Below, one piece after another: positions 44,437 to 54,842 of a stretch of DNA of 64,000 bases. A program made the position numbers and the translations under genes. The notes under the pieces are model-generated. The model saw only the letters and a list, made by a program, of their open reading frames with translations, had not been told where the DNA came from and searched no databases. Position 1 is the first letter of the stretch. Every line of letters begins with the position of its first letter. The stretch comes from Steromphala cineraria (Eukaryota > Mollusca > Gastropoda > Trochida > Trochidae): NCBI GenBank assembly GCA_916613615.1, contig OU744726.1:69336764-69400763 (forward strand), given 5' to 3'.

Positions 44437-45071
44437 CCCTTACGATGCGGGGCGCGTGATATTTACGGGCCAAATATAAAATGGCACGTAAGCCCTCTTG
44501 GCGAAATCCGTAACTTTCAGGATAAGGCTATATATTGACTGCAAGCAGTCTTGGCTGCTCCCGGATATAAATATCAAACCTTTTCTCAAAAATGATTGAG
44601 GGTACCCACCTTGCGGCATTCATATCTCACAAACCAATAGAGATAATTCTATAATTTTTACATCATCGTGTAGAAGAGAGAATTGTCTTCATTTCCATCA
44701 TGTATCATATGTATATCCGCGCACAAAAATAAAGAAGCGGCAAAGCGTTGCGACAAGTGCCGCAAAAAATTTGTTGACCTCAAAATGATTGAGGGTACCC
44801 ACCTTGCGGCATTTATATCTCACGAACCATTTGAGATAATTTTATAGTTTTTACATCACCGTATAGAAGAGAGAATTGTCTTTATTTCCATGTATCATAT
44901 GTATATCCGCGCACAAAAATAAAGAAGCGGTTAATCAGGATATAACGGTGGCTGGCACCGGACAAAACAATTCCGCCACGTGGGCTTGTAGAGCAAAAAT
45001 ATATAGCCGCATCGTAAGGGTTAACATGTTGTGTTTAATTTTATCGCGTTTCCCTCCCCAAACAAACTTAA
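43469..45071 (-). pseudogene. LINE 3' coding fragment, broken, copy in spacer F
   Basis: Read on the minus strand from 45,071. First comes a segment with KFVWGGKRDKIK and GGLKM followed by IKWIKRL, typical of the region just after the reverse transcriptase of L1/Tx1-type non-LTR elements. A stop and a frame change follow, then one open frame to 43,469 with FWKDVL, GI-CFRDII and a C-terminal knuckle CTLCGREIETLEHLF. The start shown for this frame is a TTG inside the element, so it is not a gene start. The MITE at 44,437-45,020 interrupts it. The element is decayed and not a host gene. Confidence 0.8.
44437..45020 (+). mobile_element. 584-bp non-autonomous piggyBac MITE, inverted
   Basis: Starts CCCTTACGATGCGGGGCGCG and ends AGCCGCATCGTAAGGG, flanked by TTAA at 44,433 and 45,021. 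Its left end matches the right end of E1-E3 and its right end matches their left end, so it lies in the opposite orientation. Inside are two reverse-complement monomers of the left-array family (CACCTTGCGGCATTCATATC, TGTATCATATGTATATCCGC). No transposase. It should be movable in trans by the E1-E3 enzyme (inference). Confidence 0.95.
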
Positions 45072-45400
45072 CCCTTACGATGCGGCTATATATTTTTGCT
45101 CAACTAGCCCCCGTGGCGACATTGTTTTGTCCGGTGCCAGCCACCGTTATATCCTGATTGCACCGCCCACTGAATATGTTTATGTAGCGAGTCCCGGGTC
45201 TTTTACAACAATTGGTGTATCTATTTCGCGGATCCCGGATTTTTATTTAGAGCCTTGTAAAATGTTTATTTATGCACACAGAATAATTCTTTTTACATGG
45301 ACTTCTAGATACACTGTGCCTCTTTATAAATATATAAAAAAACATTACGATGCGCCTCATATTTTTTTTCCCACAGTCATCAAAAGAAAGTCTTTAATTC

Positions 45401-46500
45401 CGCTTGCCGCTTCTTTATTTTTGTGCGTGCATAGACATATGATACATGGAAAAAAAGACAATTCTTTTATCTACAAGTTGATATAAATGGTTCGTGAGAT
45501 ATGAGTGCCGCAAGATGCGCGAGTTAAATACAAGTTCAATTAGCGAACGCCGGCGCGCAAGTAGCGCGTGTGAACGATCACTTATCTTTCGCTTGCCGCT
45601 TCTTTATTTTTGTGCGCGCATAGACATATGATACATGGAAAAAAAGACAATTCTTTTCTCTACAAGTTGATATAAAAATTATAAAAATATCTCTAATGGT
45701 TCGTGAGATATGAGTGCCACAAGGTGCGCGAGTTAAATACAAGTTCAATTAGCGAACGCCGGAGCGCAAGTAGAGCGCGCACCGCTTCTTCATTGCGCGC
45801 ATAGACATATGATACATGGAAAAAAAGACAATTCTTTTCTCTACAAGTTGATATAAAAATTATAGAAATATCTCTAATGGTTCGTGAGATATGAGTGCCG
45901 CAAGGTGCGCGAGTTAACACAAGTTCAATTAGCGAACGCCGGAGCGCAAGTAGCGCGTGTGAACGATCACTTATCTTTCGCTTGCCGCTTCTTTATTTTT
46001 GTGCGCGCATAGACATATGATACATGGAAATGAAGACAATTCTTTTCTCTACAAGTTGATATAAAAATTATAAAAATATCTCTAATGGTTCGTGAGATAT
46101 GAGTGCCACAAGGTGCGGGAGTTAAATACAAGTTCAATTAGCGAACGCCGGCGCGCAAGTAGCGCGGGTGGACGATGTCATTTATTCCGTGCATCGCTGC
46201 CGCTTCTTTATCATTGTGCGCGCATAGACAAATGATACATTGAAATGAAGACAATTTACTCCTCTACAAAATGGAGAAAAAAATTTGAAATTATCTCAAA
46301 CGTTCCGTGAGATATGAATGCCGCAAGGTGGGTAACCCCAATCATTTTTGAGAAAAGGTTTGATATTTCCGACAGATAGCTTGCAGTTTCTTTAGTTTTT
46401 CGTGCGCATTTACAAATGACACATTGGACTGAAGCTCGTTCTTCGCTCTTTACAATCATGTAAATGATTTGATCCCCACCCCCTTCCAAAATTGTATATA
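45401..46500 (+). repeat. E2 left satellite array, four regular plus two decayed monomers
   Basis: Same monomer as in E1. The first unit has lost about 20 bp (GATATAAATGG directly). Regular units end near 46,168, decayed ones follow. Confidence 0.9.
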
Positions 46501-46746
46501 GTGCCAAAGAAGGGGTGGGGGTTCATGATGCGGCTTCAGTTGAACTTCCACGGACAGCTCACATTGACTTTCTCTGTCTCTGTTACGAAATAAAAAAAGA
46601 AAAATTTATTTTTATAAATGCTTGTACAATATAATCAACAAATATATAAGTATAACAATAATCACCTTCAAAGGTGCGAATAACAGCTTTATAGAACCTA
46701 ACAAGGTCTAGAGTTCAGTCCACACTTCTACTTCTTTTTTCTTTCT

Positions 46747-48726
46747 TCAATTATCTTCATCCCCATCTTCCTCTTCCCTCTCTATCATACTGATATAGGC
46801 TTTACAGAAATCTTGTGATGTGTGGTATAGGCGGAAACATGGTTCTACACACAAAGCAACATTGCAGTCTAGACACTCGAAACAAGATTCTCTTCCTACT
46901 CTTTTCTTCTTTCTTGCTGGCTGGTTGGCAGCTGCCGCTCCACGCCGCAAGAGTTCACGTCTGGCTTTAGAACATACAACACAGGTGCGTGACAAATTCT
47001 TCTTTCTTCCTACAGGCTCGATCTTTGAAGGAAAGTGACGGCCATGCAGGCGTACAATACTGTCGTCGGTCGTACATCGCCGACCCCGGGGACGTCTGCC
47101 GAGAGATGCAACCTTATCTCTGTCGGCAAATGTTATGATGTGTTGAACTATTTCTTTTCTAAATTCTCTGTTTGTCTTCAGTGTTTTATCTTTGGAGAGT
47201 TCTTTGTACAGAACGTAGGCATTCAAAAGAGCAACGTTGAGGATATGAAACCACACACGCTTCCACCACTTTAGAGTTTTCATCTTGAACGGTGTGTACG
47301 ACAACATCTGACCGGCCCGGTCGACGCCACCCATGTACTTGTTGTATTCATGAACGATCCGAGGTTTTGTAATTGGTTCTCCAGTCACCCTGTTCTTCCT
47401 TCCCGACTCGACATCTTCCGTGTCCTCAACAGTGGACATAAGCAAGACTGACTTTCTGTCCTCATACCTGACGATCAGAAGTTCTTTGTTGTGTTGCTGC
47501 AACATAGAACCTTTCTCTGGTTTCTTCGTTTTTCTCTTCAGTTTGACTGGGATTCCGCTCCTATTTCCTCGCAAAGTCCCCGTCGCACCGAAACCACACT
47601 TCCACAGATTGATGTACAATGTCACAGATGAATAGAAATTGTCCATGTAAACATGATATCCCTTGCGAGAGTAATCTTTGACCAAATCCATGACCAAATC
47701 ATACGTTTTCCCTCCAATAGAAACTTCGTTGGTTCTTCCAGTGTAGAGTTTGAATTTACAGACGTATCCATTGTGCGAGTCACACAACATGTAAGCCTTG
47801 ATGCCATACTTCTTAGGTTTGTCAGGGTTGTAAACCTTGAAGCTGAGGTTGCCTTTCCAAGGCACCAATCCCTCATCAACTGAGATATGTTGATGCGGTA
47901 TATAAACTCTTGAGAACCGATGTATGATGCGGTTATACAATATTCCAAGTTTATTGAGTGGGGAAAACTGTGGTGTGTTTCGTCCTGGCATTGTACTGTT
48001 ATCAGATAAGTGAAGAAACGTGAGCAACAACCAAAACCTGTCTCTAGGCATACACTTTGGGAAGAAAGGCGTCGAGGTAACATCACTAGTCGACCAATAC
48101 TCTGAAAAGTTCCTCTGTACAACTAAGGACATGGCGATAGTCATCGCTACGAATACTTTCATTTCCTCAGCATTCGTATCCTTCCACTGGCGCATTCTTG
48201 ACTTGGGCGGGAGGACCTCGTCGTCGCATTCTTGGTGAAAGTATCTATTGGTTTCCGTTGCCATTAATCCGTAATCATCTTCTTGTAAGAACATTTCGAA
48301 ATAGTCAATAGGTTTTGGTTGCTCAGGCAATTCTTTGAACTGTCCCAGCCCAGTCTGTCCCGTAAAAGGCAGATCAACACGTCCACGTGGCCTCGGCCCG
48401 TCCTTCCAGTTTGCCGCAAAATCCCCCTCCCCTGTATCAGAGGTGTCACTGTCTTGATCATCCAAGTCAACGAACTCGTCAGTGGAAGAACCAGCAGAAG
48501 CTGCGCTCGCCGTAGCAGCTAGTATACGTCTTGCAATGTTCCTTATGTCTGGATCACTGTCCATGTCCGATACCAATCCATCACTATCACTATTCACATC
48601 ACTATCATCAGTAGTTTCCATATCAGAAGTTTCATCAGCATGGACTTCGGAAGAGAACTCGTCGTCTGAAGCATACGGCCCCCCATAGTTCCGAGTCCTC
48701 GGTCTCCTTCCTCTAAATCTTGGCAT
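46747..48726 (-). CDS. piggyBac transposase, E2 copy (intact)
   Basis: 659 residues with all three catalytic Asp (284, 362, 469) and the C-terminal Cys/His cluster. It carries Y371 like E3 and none of the changes private to E1 or E3, so it looks closest to the common ancestor. No stop, frame shift or intron. Confidence 0.97.
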   Translation of the reverse strand: MPRFRGRRPRTRNYGGPYASDDEFSSEVHADETSDMETTDDSDVNSDSDGLVSDMDSDPDIRNIARRILAATASAASAGSSTDEFVDLDDQDSDTSDTGEGDFAANWKDGPRPRGRVDLPFTGQTGLGQFKELPEQPKPIDYFEMFLQEDDYGLMATETNRYFHQECDDEVLPPKSRMRQWKDTNAEEMKVFVAMTIAMSLVVQRNFSEYWSTSDVTSTPFFPKCMPRDRFWLLLTFLHLSDNSTMPGRNTPQFSPLNKLGILYNRIIHRFSRVYIPHQHISVDEGLVPWKGNLSFKVYNPDKPKKYGIKAYMLCDSHNGYVCKFKLYTGRTNEVSIGGKTYDLVMDLVKDYSRKGYHVYMDNFYSSVTLYINLWKCGFGATGTLRGNRSGIPVKLKRKTKKPEKGSMLQQHNKELLIVRYEDRKSVLLMSTVEDTEDVESGRKNRVTGEPITKPRIVHEYNKYMGGVDRAGQMLSYTPFKMKTLKWWKRVWFHILNVALLNAYVLYKELSKDKTLKTNREFRKEIVQHIITFADRDKVASLGRRPRGRRCTTDDSIVRLHGRHFPSKIEPVGRKKNLSRTCVVCSKARRELLRRGAAAANQPARKKKRVGRESCFECLDCNVALCVEPCFRLYHTSQDFCKAYISMIEREEEDGDEDN

Positions 48727-49174
48727 CTTCTATATCATCTGTAATAGATTGAAACAGATTTAGACATGTGCAAGTAAGAACAACTCAGGAGCATTTTACA
48801 GAGAAAATCAGTGTGAGCCTCATGGACATTCATTTGCCGTCATTCCAAAGTATTTGAAACAATCACACCATCGGCGCCGACGGCACCAAAGGCAATGGTA
48901 AAATTCACATATTTGGACGTTTCATGACTGTCCCGGCTAACCCCGGTTCTTTTATTCATACGACTCCCCAAAAGTCGAAAACCTGGGCTTTCTTCTGACT
49001 TCCTAGGCGACGAGTTGGCGAGTCGCGAACGAAACAACCATCTACGTCAGGGAAGCTCTGATTGTCAGTTGTGGATTACAAAAGTTTTGCAACTTTTGAT
49101 AGGTTCCACGGACCTAACCGCCGCAGCGTCGCGGCGAAACCCGAACAAAATTGCCGATGTCAAAAAAAGGACAT

Positions 49175-50755
49175 CAACACATTTTGCGGGGCTTCTTGCA
49201 TCTTTATTTCTCTTTGCGCATATACATATGATATACCAAAATGATGGCACTTTTATTCTCTTTCCAACGATATATCGTGTGTTAGAGCGCGCCGCTTGGT
49301 TAGTGAAATATCAAGCGCGAAAGTACATACTTTTGCGGCCTTTATAGTATAATTATTTGCATGGGCGGACATACAAATGATATGCCAAAATGAAGGCAAT
49401 TTCATCCTCTTTCCAACGATATCTCATGTGTTAGAGCGCGCCGCTTGGTTAGTGAAATATCAAGCGCGAAAGCAATCTCTCGGACTTTGTGTTCTGAAAT
49501 CCGAGGCACTGGGCAACGTTGCCCATGAAATTGGTTGTTCTCGAATGGAAGGACCTCGCCCGACATATAAGGAAAATGTTTCAGACCTCGGAATAACACC
49601 GAAAATAGTTTTTGAATTTCACTAAACATGATATTGATTTTGAAAGTTTGGGTGCTAAGGGTCAATTTTTCCCATGGTTTGCGGCGAGGCCCGCACTAGA
49701 AATAGTGAAAATTCTCGAATGAATGTTCCGAGCACCCTCGATTTTTCATGGGAAAAATTCCCACAAACGTTCCGTCCCTCTCGGGAGAAAATTCTCGGTC
49801 TCCGAAAAAGTTGAATAAGTCAAAAACCGATTGCTTCGCGTCAACAACATTTATACCGCAGATAGAGCCCCGACTTTTCCACCTCTCCAATAAGTCACTT
49901 TTCACAAATAAATTTTTTTTATTTTGTTATTGACGAAAACGGTTTTATGTAAATATTTCAATAATTAGTAACTTCTCCTTTCTTCCAGGGACGTGAAAGG
50001 GTAGACATTGACACTCAAAGTTTGGACATGTGCAGTTTCAGCAAATGGCATCACAAACAAAAATGTTCACGCAGTTCTAAAAAACCCGAGTGCAGCCGAA
50101 ATTTAGTGGGAAATTTTTCTCACAAAAACGACTATAGTCGGAAAAAGCGTCTCGATCATGACAATATTTCTGTTTCCGAGTTATAACTTTTTAGGCAGAA
50201 CTGGAAGCAAACTTTCGCTTCGACAGTTTTTAGCTTGGGGGGCTAAGGGTAAATTTGTACCATGTCTCGTGGCGAGGCCCGCACTAAAAATATTGAAAAT
50301 CCTCGAAAGAAAACTCCGAGTACGCTCGATTTTTCATGGGAAAAAAGTCCATACCTCACGGCGAAGCTCGGAAGTGGTCAAAATCTCCGGCCTTCGTCAT
50401 AACCCGAGAGTGAAAGTGGCCCAAAAAAAGCCCATACCGCCGGGTGGTCTCGGAAAAGTAGAACAAAAGCACGATCGTGCTCAAAACCCGATAGTGTGAA
50501 TGTGGTCATGGGACAACTTTCCCATTACATCATGGCGAGACCCGGGACAAAATTTCCGATGGCCGGAAGTGGTCAGAACACTCGGACGTCCCTTTCGTCA
50601 TGGGAAAACGTTCCCATTACCTCATGCCGAGACCCGGAAAAAAATTTCGATGCCCGGAAGTGGTTCGGAACCTCTGACGTCATCGCAACCCGATCATGTA
50701 AGTTTGGTAATGGGACAAGTTTCCCATTACGTCATGACTAAAAACCGGAAAAAAT
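49175..50755 (+). repeat. E2 inner right-type monomers and palindrome block
   Basis: Two right-type monomers (49,175-49,480) and, after a gap, the palindrome-rich block (49,635-50,755), as in E1. Differences from E1 seen by eye are single bases, for example CCCGAAC in place of CCCAAAC and CAATATTTC in place of CAATTTTTC. Confidence 0.85.
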
Positions 50756-50774
50756 GTTTTATGTCAAAAAGACC

Positions 50775-52390
50775 TACACACATTTTGCGGGGCTTCTTGC
50801 ATCTTTATTTCTCTTTGCGCATATACATATCATATACCAAAATGATGGCACTTTTATTCTCTTTCCATCGATATATCTTGCTTTATAGCGCGCCACTTGG
50901 TTAGTAAAATATCAAGCGCAAAAGCTTTTTTTTTGCGGCCTTCATAGTACAATTATTTGCAACTGCGCATATACAAATTATACACCAAATTGAAGACAAT
51001 TTTATTCTCTTTCCATCGATATATCATGTTTTATAGCGCGCCAATTTGTTATTGAAATATCATGCACGAAAGTCGAAAACTTTTAAATATTTTTAGTACA
51101 ATTATTTGCAACTGCGCATATACAAATTATACACCAAATTGAAGACAATTTTATTCTCTTTCCATCGATATATCATGTGGTAGAGCGCGCCACTTGGTTA
51201 GTGAAATATCGAGCGCGAAAGAACACATTTTGTTTGCTTTTGCGGCTTTTTGCGGCCTTTATAGTGCAATTATTTGCAACTGCGCATATACAAATTATAC
51301 ACCAAATTGAAGACAATTTTATTCTCTTTCCATCGATATATCATGTGGTAGAGCGCGCCACTTGGTTAGTGAAATATCGAGCGTGAAAGAACACATTTTG
51401 TCTGCTTTTGCGGCCTTTTGCGGCCTTTTGCGGCCTTTATAGTGCAATTATTTGAAACTGCGCATATGCAAATTATACACCAAATTGAAGACAATTTTAT
51501 TCTCTTTCCATCGATATATCATGTGGTAGAGCGCGCCACTTGGTTAGTGAAATATCAAGCGCGAAAGAACACATTTTGAAATATTTTTTAGTACAATTAT
51601 TTGAAAACTGCGCATATACAAATTATACACCAAATTGAAGACAATTTTATTCTCTTTCCATCAATATATCATGTGGTAGAGCGCGCCACTTGGTTAGTGA
51701 AATATCAAGCGCGAAAGAACACATTTTGTCTGCTTTTGCGGCCTTTTACGGCCTTTATAGTACAATTATTTGCAACTGCGCATATACAAATTATACACCA
51801 AATTGAAGACAATTTTATTCTCTTTCCATCGATATATCATGTGGTAGAGCGCGCCACTTGGTTAGTGAAATATCAAGCGCGAAAGAACACATTTTGGCTG
51901 TTTTTGCGGCCTTTTACGGCCTTTATAGTACAATTATTTGCAACTGCGCATATACAAATTATACACTAAATTGAAGACAATTTTATTCTCTTTCCATCGA
52001 TATATCATGTGGTAGAGCGCGCCACTTGGTTAGTGAAATATCATGCACGAAAGTCGAAAACTTTTAAATATTTTTTAGTACAATTATTTGAAAACTGCGT
52101 ATATACAAATTATACACCAAATTGAAGACAATTTTATTCTCTTTCCATCGATATATCATGTGTTAGAGCGCGCCACTTGGTTAGTGAAATATCAAGCGCG
52201 AAAGAACACATTTTGTCTGCTTTTGCGGCCTTTTACGGCCTTTATAGTACAATTATTTGCAACTGCGCATATACAAATTATACACCAAATTGAAGACAAT
52301 TTTATTCTCTTTCCATCGATATATCATGTGTTAGAGCGCGCCACTTGGTTAGTGAAATATCAAGCGCGAAAGAACACATTTTGTCTGCTT
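50775..52390 (+). repeat. E2 right satellite array, about ten monomers
   Basis: Includes a diverged second monomer (TATAGCGCGCCAATTTGTTA) shared with E3 but missing from E1. It also has two monomers with ATCGAGCG found only here, and a unit with three successive GCGGCCTTTT segments near 51,400. Confidence 0.95.
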
Positions 52391-52691
52391 TTTGTCAACA
52401 ATTCAACAGAGAAAATACATGTTTTCACGGGGCTCGCTGTCTGCGCCAGTTAAACCAATTTTCATAAAACAACGGCGTTTAGCGAGGCGCGGAAAATAAT
52501 TACGAGCAATCCGGGAGCCGCCAAAACTGCTTGCAGTAAATTTTTGCCTTCTCGTGAAAGTTAGAGTCCGGACTCCGGATTTCGCCTAGAGGGCTTGCGC
52601 GCCAGTTTATATTTGGCACGGAAATATACCGCTCCCCGCATCGTAAGGGTTAAAACATTAATTTAACTATGTTTTCCTCGGTGTGTATGGC

Positions 52692-52788
52692 AAATAGTAA
52701 CCTATGCCTCGGTTGATACGGGAAATATAACCCCTCGGTTCCCTCGGGGTGATATTACCCGTATCAACCTCGGCATAGGTTACTATTT
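52692..52788. repeat. 97-bp foldback in spacer F'
   Basis: Identical in structure to 42,662-42,758. Confidence 0.85.
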
Positions 52789-53498
52789 ACTACATAATCA
52801 CAAGATTTTTAATTTACATAAAAAACAATACTATTAACAAGTGACGTGTACCATTCTTCTTCATAAGTCTAAACACAAATTCTGACAAGAATTTATAAAA
52901 TTTAATAGAATTTTGCTTTTGTTCCCAAATATAGCTAAATCTAAAAGTGTAGAGAATATTTTATACAATTCTTTATATATTTACTCATTATATACAACGT
53001 TAACATCGCATCATCCTAACTTCAAGTGATCAAAATCAATGAATGAGAGTCCAAACACCCCCTTTGTCTTATTTTGGAACGTTCCAACGTTATGTAAGTC
53101 ACTCAACAACTAAACTCACAGTACCGATCCGTCGAATGGATTTTTCTATTCTAAAACTAGTAATTCGACGAATCGGTATGCGACCCTTAGCCCTTATTTC
53201 TAAACGCAGTACACACCCCTATTTTAATATTCACACTGCTATTGATATAAACATGTTCTGATATATGAAATACTGAAAAAGAGAAGGGGTAAGAATAGGA
53301 AAAGAAAGGATAGTGGTGCAATGGGGAAGGGTGTATAAAGATGGGTACTCAGTTTATTACTTTAAAATAGTCCGGACCATTTTCTTTGAAAGTCAGGGTC
53401 TTCATCCGAGAAAATATGTTTCTCCAAATGGTAATGGTATTTTATATAAGCTGATTGACATTTAAGTCAGTAGAGCCAAATCGTATTTTATTTATATA

Positions 53499-54513
53499 TT
53501 ATTTTGTTAAAATAAAAATGTGGTTTATTAATATGTTTGCCGTTGGGTCCCCCAGTAGAAATGCTTTGATGTCTATAGTGAGGTGTGTGTCCAACTTGAG
53601 GAAGAATAAGTGCTCAAGTGTCTCAATTTCTCTACCACATAATGTACAAAGGTTGTCTTGATTTACACCTATTTTGCAAAGAAATGATTTCGTTGATATT
53701 TTTCTGTGCAATAGCTTGTACTGGAAATTTCTAGCTTTAGTTTCTAATGTTGTTTCATTTATCATTGCAAAACAGTCAGGAAGATAATTATCTGATAAAG
53801 CAGTACTCAGTTTTGATTCCCACTTTAAACGAAGGTTGTCTAATGGTTCTGTTTTGTTTGCGCACAGCTGTGAATAGACAAATTTACAGTCCGCCGAGTT
53901 ACATATTTGTGTAAATATTGTTTCTTGTGTATTGACTACTTCACCTATATGGGTGGCAGCCTTAATTAAGTCGAGGTAGTTTTTAGGTATGTATTTGATA
54001 AATGTAAAGTAAAGTAAGTAGGTGTGATCAAGATAAAACTCCTGTTTTAGCACTTCAAAAGTTTTAAAATTACCAGTGTTAGAGATGATATCTCGAAAAC
54101 ATGTTATTCCGTTCTTGTACCAAGAGACGAACAAAGTTATATCATCAAATGGAATGAAATTAAGAATTGGTAGAACTGAAAAATCTTCAATAATTAAAAT
54201 ATCGTTCCTGTTTAAACACGTGATACTTGTAAGTACATCTTTCCAGAAGACGTTTTCGCATTTTTGGCTTATAATAGAAGCCTTTCTCTTTGGAAATTAA
54301 ACAGATCAATGTCTCCAAATGGTGATTATGATATAAAGCCTACATGTAAGTGTTGGCATAGTCCGTTTCCAGTGGATAGTCTTTTTATCCATTTTATCTT
54401 CATATAATTACAAAAGGATATGATATCTGTCATTTTCAGCCCCCCTTTGGCATACTCATTTATTAACATGTTGTGTTTAATTTTATCGCGTTTCCCTCCC
54501 CAAACAAACTTAA
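53499..54513 (-). pseudogene. LINE 3' coding fragment, copy in spacer F'
   Basis: Same decayed LINE as in spacer F, without the MITE. One residue differs in the long frame (CKIGVNQ here, CKISVNQ in F). Its missing upstream part lies on the other side of E3, at 63,638-63,965. Confidence 0.8.
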
Positions 54514-54842
54514 CCCTTACGATGCGGCTATATATTTTTGCTCAACTAGCCCCCGTGGCGACATTGTTTTGTCCGGTGCCAGCCACCGTTATATCCTGAT
54601 TGCACCGCCCACTGAATATGTTTATGTAGCGAGTCCCGGGTCTTTTACAACAATTGGTGTATCTATTTCGCGGATCCCGGATTTTTATTAAGAGCCTTGT
54701 AAAATGTTTATTTATGCACACAGAATAATTCTTTTTACATGGACTTCTAGATACACTGTGCCTCTTTATAAATATATAAAAAAACATTACGATGCGCCTC
54801 ATATTTTTTTTCCCACAGTCATCAAAAGAAAGTCTTTAATTC

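Larger units (their letters stand above)
45072..52649 (-). mobile_element. piggyBac element E2, 7,578 bp, complete
   Basis: TTAA at 45,068-45,071 and 52,650-52,653, same 14-bp termini. The left array has only four regular monomers (TTCGTGAGAT near 45,491, 45,710, 45,891 and 46,089), so E2 is the shortest copy. The right array is the longest, with ten. Its left neighbour is the same sequence as left of E3 and its right neighbour the same as right of E1, as expected for a recombinant between two copies. Confidence 0.95.
52650..54513. other. spacer F' between E2 and E3
   Basis: Second copy of spacer F, 1,864 bp. It holds TATTAACATG at 54,462-54,471, the empty form of the MITE site that is filled at 44,433-45,024. 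Confidence 0.95.

Noticed and set aside
42620..54513. Duplication as an assembly artefact
   Set aside because: The copies differ by the MITE, by base changes and by array lengths on both sides, which argues for real copies. Long reads would confirm.
33502..54802. Frames at the left ends of E1-E3, for example plus 33,777-34,136 and 45,031-45,486
   Set aside because: They run from flanking DNA or the unique left end into the first monomer. They differ between elements only through the flank and have no domain.
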